Source: Sanderia malayensis
Lineage: Eukaryota; Cnidaria; Scyphozoa; Semaeostomeae; Pelagiidae
Direction: 5' to 3'
Assembly (NCBI GenBank): GCA_013076295.1
Contig: RQOL01000372.1
Coordinates: 1 to 64,000 of the forward strand
Length of the DNA: 64,000 nt
Part shown: in pieces, positions 12,835-26,899 of the stretch
Numbering within the stretch: the first letter of the stretch is position 1
Layout: the number at the start of each line of letters is the position of its first letter
Notes under the pieces: generated by a model
What the model was told of the DNA's origin: nothing
The model's input: only the letters and a program-made list of their open reading frames with translations
Databases searched by the model: none
Position numbers and translations under genes: made by a program

Positions 12835-15800
12835 TTTTCAGTTATATAAACATTCATTCCCACAATTTACACTAACAAAAATTAACTTTTATTCCCGCAA
12901 CTTACACTAATCAAAATTAGGATTCATTCCCACAATTTACACCAATAAAAATCAACTTTTATTCCCACAACTTACACTAATCAAAATTAAATTCATTCCC
13001 ACAATTTGTGCATGATTCGATGTCAATTCAGCGAAAACAAATTGCTATACACTTTTAGTTACTTTTTTCAGTTATATATACATTCATTCCCACAATTTAC
13101 ACTTATAAAAATTAACTTTTATTCCCGCAACTTAAACTAATCAATATTAGGATTCATTCGCACAATTTGCGCATGATTCGATGTCAATTCAGCGAGAACA
13201 AATTGTTATACACTTTTAGTTACTTTTTTCAGTAATATTAACATTCCTTCCCACTATTTACACTAATAAAAGATAACACTCATTCCCACAATTTACACTA
13301 ATAAAAACTAATTTTCCCTCCCACAATGTACACCAATAAAAATCAACTTTTATTCCCGCAACCTACACTAATCAAAATTAAATTCATTCCCACAATTTGC
13401 GCATGATTCCACGTCAATTCAACAAAAACAAATTGTTATACACTTTTAGTTACTTTTTTCAGTTATATAAACATTGATTCCCACAATTTACACTAATAAA
13501 AATTAACTTTTATTCCCGCAACTTACACTAATCAAAATTAACTTTCATTCCCCCAATTTACACCAATAAAAATCAACTTTTATTCCCGCAAAATACACTA
13601 ATCAAGATTAGGATTCTTTCCCACAATTTGCGCATGATTCGATGTCAATTCAGCGAAAACAAATTGTTTTACACTTTTAGTTACTTTTTTCAGTTATATA
13701 AACATTCATTCCCACAATTTACACTAACAAAAATTAACTTTTATTCCCGCAACTTACACTAATCAAAATTAGGATTCACTCCCACAATTTACACCAATAA
13801 AAATCAACTTTTATTCCCGCAACTTACACTAATCAAAATTAGGATTCATTCCCACAGTTTACACCAATAAAAATCAACTTTTATTCCCGCTACTTAGACT
13901 AATCAAAATTAAATTCATTCCCACAATTTGCGCATGATTCCACGTCAATTCAGCGAAAACAAATTGTTATACACTTTTAGTTACTTTTTTCAGTTATATA
14001 TACATTCATTCCCACAATTTACACTAAGGAAAAATAACTTTCATTCCCGCAACATACACTAATCAAAATTAGGATTCATTCCCACAATTTTCACCAATAA
14101 AAATCAACTTTTATTACCGCAACTTACACTAATCAAACTTAAATTCATTCCAACAATTTGCGCATGATTTCACGTCAATTCAGCGAAAACAAATTGTTTT
14201 ACACTTTTAGTTACTGTTTTCAGTTATATAAACATTCATTCCCACAATTTACACTAATAAAAATTAACTTTTATTCCCGCAACTTACACTAATCAAAATT
14301 AGGATTCATTACCACAATTTACACCAATAAAAATCAACTGTTATTCCCGCAACTTACACTAATCAAAATTAAATTCATTCCCACAATTTGCGCATGACTC
14401 CATGTCAATTCAGCCAGAACAAATTGTTATACACTTTTAGTTACTTGTTCCAGTTATATTAACATTCATTCCCATAATTTACACCAATAAAAATTAACTT
14501 TTTTTCCCGCAACTTACACTTATCAAAATTAGGATTCATTCCCACAATTTGCGCATGATTCGATGTCAATTCGGCGAGAACAAATTGTTATACACTTTTA
14601 GTTACTTGTTCCAGTTATATTAACATTCATTCCCATAATTTACACCAATAAAAAATAACTTTTTTTCCCGCAACTTACACTAATCAAAATTAGGATTCAT
14701 TCCCACAATTTGCGCATGATTCGATGTCAATTCGGCGAGAACAAATTGTTATACACTTTTAGTTACCTTTTTCGGTAATATTAACATTCATTCCTTGATT
14801 TTTTTTATATTCATTCCCAGAATTTGCGCATGATTCCACGTCAATTCAGCGAGAACAAATTGTTATACACTTTTAGTTACTTGTTCCAGTTATATTAACA
14901 TTCATTCCCATAATTTACACAAATAAAAATTTACTTTTATTCCCGCAACTTACACTAATCAAAATTAGGATTCATTCCCACAATTTACACCAATAAAAAT
15001 CAACTTTTATTCCCGCTACTTAGACTAATCAAAATTAAATTCATTCCAACAATTTGCGCATGATTCCACGTCAATTCAGCGAAAACAAATTGTTTTACAC
15101 TTTTAGTTACTTTTTTCAGTTATATAAACATTCATTCCCACAATTTACACTAATAAAAATTAACTTTTATTCCCGCAACTTACACTAATCAAAATTAGGA
15201 TTCCTTACCACAATTTACACCAATAAAAATCAACTGTTATTCCCGCAACTTACACTAATCAAAATTAAATTCATTCCCACAATTTGCGCATGACTCCATG
15301 TCAATTCAGCCAGAACAAATTGTTATACACTTTTAGTTACTTGTTCCAGTTATATTAACATTCATTCCCATAATTTACACCAATAAAAATTAACTTTTTT
15401 TCCCGCAACTTACACTAATCAAAATTAGGATTCATTCCCACAATTTGCGCATGATTCGATGTCAATTCGGCGAGAACAAATTGTTATACACTTTTAGTTA
15501 CTTGTTCCAGTTATATTAACATTCATTCCCATAATTTACACCAATAAAAAATAACTTTTTTCCCGCAACTTACACTAATCAAAATTAGGATTCATTCCCA
15601 CAATTTGCGCATGATTCGATGTCAATTCGGCGAGAACAAATTGTTATACACTTTTAGTTACCTTTTTCGGTAATATTAACATTCATTCCTTGAATTTTTT
15701 TATATTCATTCCCAGAATTTGCGCATGATTCCACGTCAATTCAGCGAGAACAAATTGTTATACACTTTTAGTTACTTTTTTCAGTAATATTAACATTCCT

Positions 15801-16523
15801 TCCCACTATTTACACTAATAAAAGATAACACTCATTCCCACAATTTACACTAATAAAAACTAATTTTCCCTCCCACAATGTACACCAATAAAAATCAACT
15901 TTTATTCCGCAACTTACACTAATCAAAATTAAATTCATTCCCACAATTTGCGCATGATTCCACGTCAATTCAACAAAAACAAATTGTTATACACTTTTAG
16001 TTACTTTTTTCAGTTATATAAACATTCATTCCCACGATTTACACCAATAAAAATCAACTTTTATTCCCGCAACTTACACTAATCAAAATTAAATTCATTC
16101 CCACAATTTGCGCATGATTCCACGTCAATTCAGCGAAAACAAATTGTTATACACTTTTAGTTACTTTTCTCAGTTATATATACATTCATTCCCACAATTT
16201 ACACTAATAAAAATTAACTTTCATTCCCCCAATTTACACCAATAAAAATCAACTTTTATTCCCGCAACTTACACTAATCAAAACTAGGATTCATTCCCAC
16301 AATTTGCGCATGATTCCATGTCAATTCAGGGAGAACAAATTGTTATACACTTTTAGTTACTTGTTCCAGTTATATTAACATTCATTCCCATAATTTACAC
16401 CAATAAAAATTAACTTTTTTTCCCGCAACTTACACTAATCAAAATTAGGATTCATTCCCACAATTTGCGCATGATTCCACGTGAATTCAGCGAGAACAAA
16501 TTGTTTTACACTTTTAGTTACTT
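12835..16523 (+). repeat. 4.1-kb higher-order repeat, copy 2 with two internal losses
   Basis: It matches copy 1 at +4115, then at +3955 after about 15.75 kb (cacgtgaattc 12523 to 16478). The next copy starts at +3689 (tttacactaac 12866 to 16555). The two losses are therefore about 160 bp (one 91 + 2 x 35 unit) and 266 bp (exactly 91 + 5 x 35), corresponding to about 12545-12835 of copy 1. Whole-unit losses point to in-register recombination. Confidence 0.83.
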
Positions 16524-17400
16524 TTTTCAGTTATATAAACATTCATTCCCACAATTTACACTAACAAAAATTAACTTTTATTCCCGCAACTTACACTAAT
16601 CAAAATTAGGATTCATTCCCACAATTTACAGCAATAAAAATCAACTTTTATTCCCACAACTTACACTAATCAAAATTAAATTCATTCACACAATTTGTGC
16701 ATGATTCGATGTCAATTCAGCGAAAACAAATTGCTATACACTTTTAGTTACTTTTTTCAGTTATATATACATTCATTCCCACAATTTACACTTATAAAAA
16801 TTAACTTTTATTCCCGCAACTTAAACTAATCAATATTAGGATTCATTCGCACAATTTGCGCATGATTCGATGTCAATTCAGCGAGAACAAATTGTTATAC
16901 ACTTTTAGTTACTTTTTTCAGTAATATTAACATTCCTTCCCACTATTTACACTAATAAAAGATAACACTCATTCCCACAATTTACACTAATAAAAACTAA
17001 TTTTCCCACCCACAATGTACACCAATAAAAATCAACTTTTATTCCCGCAACCTACACTAATCAAAATTAAATTCATTCCCACAATTTGCGCATGATTCCA
17101 CGTCAATTCAACAAACACAAATTGTTATACACTTTTAGTTACTTTTTTCAGTTATATAAACATTGATTCCCACAATTTACACTAATAAAAATTAACTTTT
17201 ATTCCCGCAACTTACACTAATCAAAATTAACTTTCATTCCCCCAATTTACACCAATAAAAATCAACTTTTATTCCCGCAAAATACACTAATCAAGATTAG
17301 GATTCTTTCCCACAATTTGCGCATGATTCGATGTCAATTCAGCGAAAACAAATTGTTTTACACTTTTAGTTACTTTTTTCAGTTATATAAACATTCATTC
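16524..17400 (+). repeat. 4.1-kb higher-order repeat, copy 3 (truncated)
   Basis: The order of variants repeats the first ~880 bp of copies 1 and 2, with small changes (acagcaataaaa; ttcattcacac; caaacacaaattg). Around 17400 it switches to the ttcccgctacttagac family seen near 2050, marking a junction between higher-order families. Confidence 0.75.
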
Positions 17401-17929
17401 CCACAATTTACACCAATAAAAATCAACTTTTATTCCCGCTACTTAGACTAATCAAAATTAAATTCATTCCAACAATTTGCGCATGATTCCACGTCAATTC
17501 AGCGAAAACAAATTGTTTTACACTTTTAGTTACTTTTTTCAGTTATATAAACATTCATTCCCGCAATTTACACTAATAAAAATTAACTTTTATTCCCGCA
17601 ACTTAAGCTAATCAAAATTAGGATTCATTACCACAATTTACACCAATAAAAATCAACTGTTATTCCCGCAACTTACACTAATCAAAATTAAATTCATTCC
17701 CACAATTTGCGCATGACTCCATGTCAATTCAGCCAGAACAAGTTGTTATACACTTTTAGTTACTTTTTTCAGTAATATTAACATTCCTTCCCACTATTTA
17801 CACTAATAAATGATACCACTGATTCCCACAATTTACACTAATAAAAATTAATTTTCCCTCCCACACATTACACCAATAAAAATCAACTTTTATTCCCGCA
17901 ACTCACACTTACCAAAATTAAATTCATTC
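17401..17929 (+). repeat. Satellite related to the 2.0-2.5 kb segment
   Basis: It carries the variants gctacttagac, gactccatgtc, agccagaacaagttg and ataaatgataccac in the same order as about 2050-2500. It contains ordinary 35/91 units only. Confidence 0.65.
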
Positions 17930-19500
17930 CCACAATTTGCGCATGATTCCACGTCAATTCAGCGAAAACAAATTGTTATACACTTTTAGTTACTTTTTTC
18001 AGTTATATATACATTCATTCCCACAATTTACACTAAGGAAAAATAACTTTCTTTCCCGCAACATACACTAATCAAAATTAGGATTCATTCCCACAATTTT
18101 CACCAATAAAAATCAACTTTTATTACCGCAACTTACACTAATCAAACTTAAATTCATTCCAACAATTTGCGCATGATTTCACGTCAATTCAGCGAAAACA
18201 AATTGTTTTACACTTTTAGTTACTGTTTTCAGTTATATAAACATTCATTACCACAATTTACACTAATAAAAATTTGCTTTTATTCCCCCAACTTACACTA
18301 ATCAAAATTAGGATTCATTCCCACAATTTGAGCATGATTCCACGTCAATTCAGCCAGAACAAATTGTTATACACTTTCAGTTACTTTTTTCAGTAATGGT
18401 AATATTCATTCCCACAATTTACAATAATAAAAGATAACACTCATTCCCACAATTTACACTAATAAAAATTAACTTTCATTCCCACAATTTACACCAATAA
18501 AAATCAACTCTTATTCCCGCTACTTACACTAATCAAAATTAACATTCATTCCCACAATTTGCGCATGACACCACGTCAATTCAGCGAAAACAAATTGTTA
18601 TACACAATTAGTTACTTGTTCCAGTTATATTAACGTTCATTCCCACAATTTGCAGCAAAAAAAATTAACTTTTATTCCCGCAACTTAAACTAATCAATAT
18701 TAGGATTCATTCGCACAATTTGCGCATGATTCGATGTCCATTCAGCGAGAACAAATTGTTATACACTTTTAGTTACTTTTTTCAGTAATATTAACATTCC
18801 TTCCCACTATTTACACTAATAAAAGATAACACTCATTCCCACAATTTAGACTAATAAAAATTAATTTTCCCTCCCACAATGTACACCAATAAAAATCAAC
18901 TTTTATTCCCGCAACTTACACTTATCAAAATTAAATTCATTCCCACAATTTGCGCATGATTCCACGTCAATTCAGCGAAAACAAATTGTTATACACTTTT
19001 AGTTACTTTTTTCAGTTATATATACATTCATTCCCACAATTTACACTAAGGAAAAATAACTTTCATTCCCGCAACATACACTAATCAAAATTAGGATTCA
19101 TTCCCACAATTTTCACCAATAAAAATCAACTTTTATTACCGCAACTTACACTAATCAAAATTAAATTCATTCCAACAATTTGCGCATGATTTCACGTCAA
19201 TTCAGCGAAAACAAATTGTTTTACACTTTTAGTTACTGTTTTCAGTTATATAAACATTCATTACCACAATTTACACTAATAAAAATTTGCTTTTATTCCC
19301 CCAACTTACACTAATCAAAATTAGGATTCATTCCCACAATTTGAGCATGATTCCACGTCAATTCAGCCAGAACAAATTGTTATACACTTTCAGTTACTTT
19401 TTTCAGTAATGTTAATATTCATTCCCACAATTTACAATAATAAAAGATAACACTCATTCCCACAATTTACACTAATAAAAATTAACTTTCATTCCCACAA
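17930..19500 (+). repeat. 1013-bp tandem higher-order repeat, about 1.5 copies
   Basis: cactaaggaaaaat at 18031 recurs at 19044, and cactttcagttac at 18372 recurs at 19385, both 1013 bp apart. The variants atttgcttttattcccc and gagcatgattcc also occur in the 2.8-4.5 kb block, so this block shares ancestry with it. Confidence 0.78.
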
Positions 19501-20899
19501 TTTGCGCATGACACCACGTCAATTCAGCGAAAACAAATTGTTATACACAATTAGTTACTTGTTCCAGTTATATTAACGTTCATTCCCACAATTTGCAGCA
19601 AAAAAAATTAATTTTTATTCCCGTAACTTACACTAATCAAGATTAGGATTCATTCCCACAATTTGCGCATGATTCGTTGTCAATTCAGCGAAAACAAATT
19701 GCTATACACTTTTAGTTACTTTTTTCAGTTATATAAACATTCATTCCTACAATTTACACTAATAAAAATTAACTTTTATTCCCGCAACTTAAACTAATCA
19801 ATATTAGGATTCATTCGCACAATTTGCGCATGATTCGATGTCCATTCAGCGAGAACAAATTGTTATACACTTTTAGTTACTTTTTTCAGTAATATTAACA
19901 TTCCTTCCCACTATTTACACTAATAAAAGATAACACTCATTCCCACAATTTAGACTAATAAAAACTAATTTTCCCTCCCACAATGTACACCAATAAAAAT
20001 CAACTTTTATTCCCGCAACTTACACTAACCAAAATTATATTCATTCCCACAATTTGCGCATGATTCCACGTCAATTCAACAAAAACAAATTGTTATACAC
20101 TTTTAGTTACTTTTTTCAGTTATATAAACATTCATTCCCACAATTTGCACTAATAAAAATTAACTTTTATTCCCGCAACTTACACTAATCAAAATTAGGA
20201 TTCATTCCCACAATTTACACCAATAAAAATAAACTTTTATTCTCGCAACTTACACTAATCAAAATTAACATTCATTCCCACAATTTGCGCATGACACTAC
20301 GTCAATTCAGCGAAAACAAATTGTTATACACGATTAGTTACTTGTTTCAGTTATATTAACGTTCATTCCCACAATTTGCAGCAAAAAAATTAATTTTTAT
20401 TCCCGTAACTTACACTAATCAAGATTAGGATTCATTCCCACAATTTGCGCATGATTCGATGTCAATTCAGCGAAAACAAATTGCTATACACTTTCAGTTA
20501 CTTTTTTCAGTAATGTTAACATTCATTCCCACAAATTACACTAATAAAAATTAATTTTCCCTCCCACACATTACACCAATAAAAATCAACTTTTATTCCC
20601 GCAACTTACACTAATGAAAATTAAATTCATTCCCACAATTTGCGCATGATTTCACGTCAATTCAGCGAAAACAAATTGTTATACACTTTTAGTTACTTTT
20701 TTCAGTTATATAAACATTCATTCCCACAATTTACACAAATAAAAATTTACTTTTATTCCCGCAACTTACACTAATCAAAATTAGGATTCATTCCCACAAT
20801 TTGAGCATGATTCCATGTCAATTCAGCGAAAACAAATTGTTATACATATTTAGTTACTTTTTTCAGTAATATTCATATTCATTTCCACAATTTACAATA
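19501..20899 (+). repeat. Satellite segment with variants of the 3.2-7.0 kb families
   Basis: It contains gcgcatgacacc / gacactacg cores, ttgcagcaaaaaaaatt submonomers and the caattcaacaaaaac core, all seen earlier near 3190-3760 and 6900-7020. I see no clean long period and nothing but satellite. Confidence 0.65.
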
Positions 20900-21760
20900 A
20901 TAAAAGATAACACTCATTCCCACAATTTACAATAATAAAAGATAACACTCATTCCCATAATTTACACTGATAAAAATTAACTTTCATTCCCACAATTTAC
21001 ACCAATAAAAATCAACTTTTATTCCCGCAACTTACACTAATCAAGATTAAGATTCATTCCCACAATTTGCGCATGATTCGATGTCAATTCAGCGAAAACA
21101 AATTGTTATACACTTTTAGTTACTTTTTTCAGTTATATAAACATTCATTCCCACAATTTACAATAATAAGAATTGACTTTTATTCCCGCAACTTACACTA
21201 ATGAAAATTAGGATTCATTCCCACAATTTGAGCATGATTCCATGTCAATTCAGCGAAAAAATATTGTTATACATATTTAGTTAGTTTTTTCAGTAATATT
21301 CACATTCATTTCCACAATTTACAATAATAAAAGATAACACTCATTCCCACAATTTACAATAATAAAAGATAACACTCATTCCCATAATTTACACTGATAA
21401 AAATTAACTTTCATTCCCACAATTTACACCAATAAAAATCAACTTTTATTCCCGCAACTTACACTAATCAAGATTAAGATTCATTCCCACAATTTGCGCA
21501 TGATTCGATGTCCATTCAGCGAAAACAAATTGTTATACACTTTTAGTTACTTTTTTCAGTTATATAAACATTCATTCCCACAATTTACAATAATAAGAAT
21601 TGACTTTTATTCCCGCAACTTACACTAATGAAAATTAGGATTCATTCCCACAATTTGAGCATGATTCCATGTCAATTCAGCGAAAAAAAATTGTTATACA
21701 TATTTAGTTAGTTTTTTCAGTAATATTCACATTCATTTCCACAATTTACACCAATAAAAA
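20900..21760 (+). repeat. 427-bp tandem repeat (two copies)
   Basis: caataataagaattgac at 21161 recurs at 21588, 427 bp on. The length equals 196 + 231, that is two cores and seven 35-mers. Distinctive features are tatacatatttagtt and two successive aataataaaagataac submonomers. Confidence 0.75.
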
Positions 21761-22009
21761 TCAACTTTTATTCCCGCAACTTACACTAATCAAGATTAGG
21801 ACTCATTCCCACAATTTGCGCATGATTCGAAGTCAATTCAGCGAAAACAAATTGTTATACACCTTTAGTTACTTTTTCCAGTTATATAAACATTCATTCC
21901 CACAATTTATACTAATAAAAATTAACTCTTATTCCAGCAACTTAAACTAATCAAGATTAGGATTCATTCCCACAATTTGCGCATGATTTGATGTCAATTC
22001 AGCGAGAAC

Positions 22010-23560
22010 AAATTGTTATGCACTTTTAGTTACTTGTTTCAGTTATATTAACATTCATTCCCACAATTTACAATAATAAAAATTAACTTTTATTCCCGCA
22101 ACTTACACTAATCAAAATTAGGATTCATTCCAACAATTTACACCAATAAAAATTAACTTTTATTCCCGCAACTTACACTAATCAAAATTAGGATTCCTTC
22201 CCACAATTTGCGCATGACTCCATGTCAATTCAGCGAAAACAAATTGTTATGCTCCTTTAGTTACTTTTTTGAGTAATATTAACATTCATTCCCACAATTT
22301 ATTTAGATTCATTCCCACGATTAGCGCTTGATTCCATGTCAATTCGGCGAGAACAAATTGTTATACACTTTTAGTTACTTGTTTCAGTTATATAAACATT
22401 CATTCCCACAATTTATACTAATAAAAATTAACTTTTATTCCCGCAACTTAAACTAATCAAGATTAGGATTCATTCCCACAATTTGCGCATGATTCGATGT
22501 CAATTCAGCGAGAACAAATTGTTATACACTTTTAGTTACTTGTTTCAGTTATATTAACATTCATTCCCACAATTTACACTAATGAAAATTAACTTTTATT
22601 CCCGCAACTTACACTAATCAAAATTAGGATTCATTCCAACAATTTACACCAATAAAAATTAACTTTTATTCCCGCAACTTACACTAATCAAAATTAGGAT
22701 TCCTTCCCACAATTTGCGCATGACTCCATGTCAATTCAGCGAAAACAAATTGTTATGCACTTTTAGTTACTTTTTTGAGTAATATTAACATTCATTCCCA
22801 CAATTTACACTAATAAAAATTAACTTTTATTCACGCAACTTACACTAATCAAAATTAGGATTCATTCCCACAATTTACACCAATAAAAATTAACTTTTAT
22901 TCCCGCAACTTACACTAATCAAAATTAGGATTCCTTCCCACAATTTGCGCATGACTCCATGTCAATTCAGCGAAAACAAATTGTTATGCTCTTTTAGTTA
23001 CTTTTTTGAGTAATATTAACATTCATTCCCACAATTTATTTAGATTCATTCCCACGATTAGCGCTTGATTCCATGTCAATTCAGCGAGAACAAATTGTTA
23101 TACACTTTTAGTTACTTGTTTCAGTTATATAAACATTCATTCCCACAATTTATACTAATAAAAATTAACTTTTATTCCCGCAACTTAACCTAATCAAGAT
23201 TAGGATTCATTCCCACAATTGCGCATGATTCGATGTCAATTCAGCGAGAACAAATTGTTATACACTTTTAGTTACTTGTTTCAGTTATATTAACATTCAT
23301 TCCCACAATTTACACTAATAAAAATTAACTTTTATTCCCGCAACTTACACTAATCAAAATTAGGATTCATTCCAACAATTTACACCAATAAAAATTAACT
23401 TTTATTCCCGCAACTTACACTAATCAAAATTAGGATTCCTTCCCACAATTTGCGCATGACTCCATGTCAATTCAGCGAAAACAAATTGTTATGCACTTTT
23501 AGTTACTTTTTTGAGTAATATTAACATTCATTCCCACAATTTATTTAGATTCATTCCCAC
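22010..23560 (+). repeat. 737-bp tandem repeat (about two copies)
   Basis: ttagcgcttgattcc at 22321 recurs at 23058, 737 bp apart. 737 equals 4 x 91 + 10 x 35 + 23, where 23 is the truncated atttatttagattc unit. Gapless matches of several cores with ttatgctc or ttatgcac support the period. Confidence 0.74.
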
Positions 23561-26500
23561 AATTTGCGCTTGATTCCATGTCAATTCAGCGGGAACAAAT
23601 TGTTATACACTTTTAGTTACTTGTTTCAGTTATATAAACATTCATTCCCACAATGTACACCAATAAAAATCAACTTTTATTCCCGCAACTTACACTAATA
23701 AAAATTAAATTCATTCCCACAATTTGCGAATGATTCCACGTCAATTCAGCGAAAACAAATTGTTATAGACTTTTAGTTACTTGTTTCAGTTATATTAATA
23801 TTCATTCCCACAATTTACACTAATAAAAATTAACTTTTATTCACGCAACTTACACTAATCAAAATTAGGATTCATTCCCACAATTTGCGCATGACTCCAT
23901 GTCAATTCACCAAAAACAAATTGTTATGCACTTTTAGTTACCTTTTTGAGTAATATTAACATTCATTCCCACAATTTATTTAGATTCATTCTCACAATTT
24001 GCGCATGATTCCACGTCAATTCAGCGAAAACAAACTGTTATACACTTTTAGTTACTTTTTTCAGTTATATAAACATTCATTCCCACAATTTACACTAATA
24101 AAAATTAACTTTAATTCCCGCAACTTACACTAGTCAAAATTAGGATTCATTCCCACAATTTACACCAATAAAAATCAACTTTTATTCCCGCAACTTACAC
24201 TAATCAAAACTAGGATTGATTCCCACAATTTGCGCTTGATTCCATGTCAATTCAGCGAGAACAAAGTGTTATACACTTTTAGTTACTTGTTCCAGTTACA
24301 TTAACATTCATTCCCACAATTTACACCAAAAAAATTAACTTCTTTTCCCACAACTTACACTAATCACGATTAGGATTCATTCCCACAATTTGCGCATGAT
24401 TCGATGTCAATTCAGCGAGAACAAATTGTTATACACTTTTAGTTACTTTTTTCAGTAATATTAACATTCCTTCCAACTATTTACACTAATAAAAGATAAC
24501 ACTCATTCCCACCATTTACACTAATAAAAACTAATTTTCCCTCCCGCAATGTACACCAATAAAAATCAACTTTTATTCCCTCAACTTACACTAATAAAAA
24601 ACAAATTCATTCCCACAATTTGCCCATGACACCACGTCAATTCAGCGAAAACAAATTCTTATACACTATTAGTTACTTGTATCAGTTATATTAACATTCA
24701 TTCCCACAATTTACACCAAAAAAAATTAACTTTTTTTCCCACAACTTACACTAATCACGATTAGGATTCATTCCCACAATTTGCGCATGATTCGATGTCA
24801 ATTCAGCGAGAACAAATTGTTATACACTTTTAGTTACTTTTTTCAGTAATATTAACATTCCTTCCCACTATTTACACGAATAAAAGATAACACTCATTCC
24901 CACAATTTACACTAATAAAAACTAATTTTCCCTCCCACAATGTACACCAATAAAAATCAACTTTTATTCCCGCAACTTACACCAATGAAAATTAAATTCA
25001 TTCCCACAATTTGCGCATGATTCCACGTCAACTCAGCGAGAACAAATTGTTATACACTTTTAGTTACTTTTTTCAGTTATATAAACATTCATTCCCACAA
25101 TTTATTTAGATTCATTCCCACAATTTGCGCTTGATTCCAGGTCAATTCAGCGAGAACAAATTGTTATGCACTTTTAGTTACTTTTTTCAGTTATATAAAC
25201 ATTCATTCCCACAATTTACACTAATAAAAATTAACTTTTATCCCCGCAACTTACACTAGTCAAAATTAGGATTCATTCCCACAATTTGCGCTTGTTTCCA
25301 TGTCAATTCAGCGAGAACAAATTGTTATACACTTTTAGTTACTTTTTTCAGTAATATTTTCATTCATTCCCACTATTTACACTAATAAAAGATAACACTC
25401 ATTCCCACAATTTATACTAATAAAAATTAATTTTCCCCTCCACAATTTACACCAATAAAAATCAACTTTTATTCCCGCAACTTACACTAATCAAAATTAA
25501 ATTCGTTCCCACAATTTGCGCATGATTCCACGTCAATTCAGCGAGAACAAATTGTTATACACTTTTAGTTACTTGTTTCAGTTATATTAACATTCATTCC
25601 CACAATTTAAACTAATAAAAATTAACTTTTAATCCCGCAACTTACACTAATCAAAATTAGGATTCATTCCAACAATTTACACCAATAAAAATTAACTTTT
25701 ATTCCCGCAACTTACACTAGTCAAAATTAGGATTCCTTCCCACAATTTGCGCATGACTCCATGTCAATTCAGCGAAAACAAATTGTTATGCTCTTTTAGT
25801 TACTTTTTTGAGTAATATTAACATTCATTCCCACAATTTATTTAGATTCATTCCCGTGATTTGCGCTTGATTCCATGTCAATTCAGCGGGAACAAATTGT
25901 TATACACTTTTAGTTACTTGTTTCAGTTATATAAACATTCATTCCCACAATGTACACCAATAAAAATCAACTTTTATTCCCGCAACTTACACTAATCAAG
26001 ATTAGGATTCATTCCCACAATTTGCGCATGATTCGATGTCAATTCAGCGAGAACAAATTGTTATACACTTTTAGTTACTTGTTTCAGTTATATTAATATT
26101 CATTCCCACAATTTACACTAATAAAAATTAACTTTTATTCACGCAACTTACACTAATCAAAATTAGGATTCATTCCCACAATTTGCGCATGACTCCATGT
26201 CAATTCAGCAAAAACAAATTGTTATGCACTTTTAGTTACCTTTTTGAGTAATATTAACATTCATTCCCACAATTTATTTAGATTCATTCCCACAATTTGC
26301 GCATGATTCCACGTCAATTCAGCGAAAACAAACTGTTATACACTTTTAGTTACTTTTTTCAGTTATATAAACATTCATTCCCACAATTTACACCAATAAA
26401 AATCAACTTTTATTCCCGCAACTTACACTAATCAAAACTAGGATTCATTCCCACAATTTGCGCTTGATTCCATGTCAATTCAGCGAGAACAAATTGTTAT

Positions 26501-26899
26501 ACACTTTTAGTTACTTGTTCCAGTTACATTAACATTCATTCCCACAATTTACACCAAAAAAATTAACTTTTTTTCCCACAACTTACACTAATCACGATTA
26601 GGATTCATTCCCACAATTTGCGCATGATTCGATGTCAATTCAGCGAGAACAAATTGTTATACACTTTTAGTTACTTTTTTCAGTAATATTAACATTCCTT
26701 CCAACTATTTACACTAATAAAAGATAACACTCATTCCCACCATTTACACTAATAAAAACTAATTTTCCCTCCCACAATGTACACCAATAAAAATCAACTT
26801 TTATTCCCGCAACTTACACTAATAAAAAACAAATTCATTCCCACAATTTGCCCATGACACCACGTCAATTCAGCGAAAACAAATTGTTATACACTTTTA
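23561..26899 (+). repeat. 2.3-kb higher-order repeat, about 1.4 copies
   Basis: The aaactgttatacac core following gcgcatgattcc at 24001 recurs at 26299, offset 2298. The ccagttacattaac and atcacgattagg variants follow in both copies. The family also continues into the next block (28960 and 33136). Confidence 0.7.
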
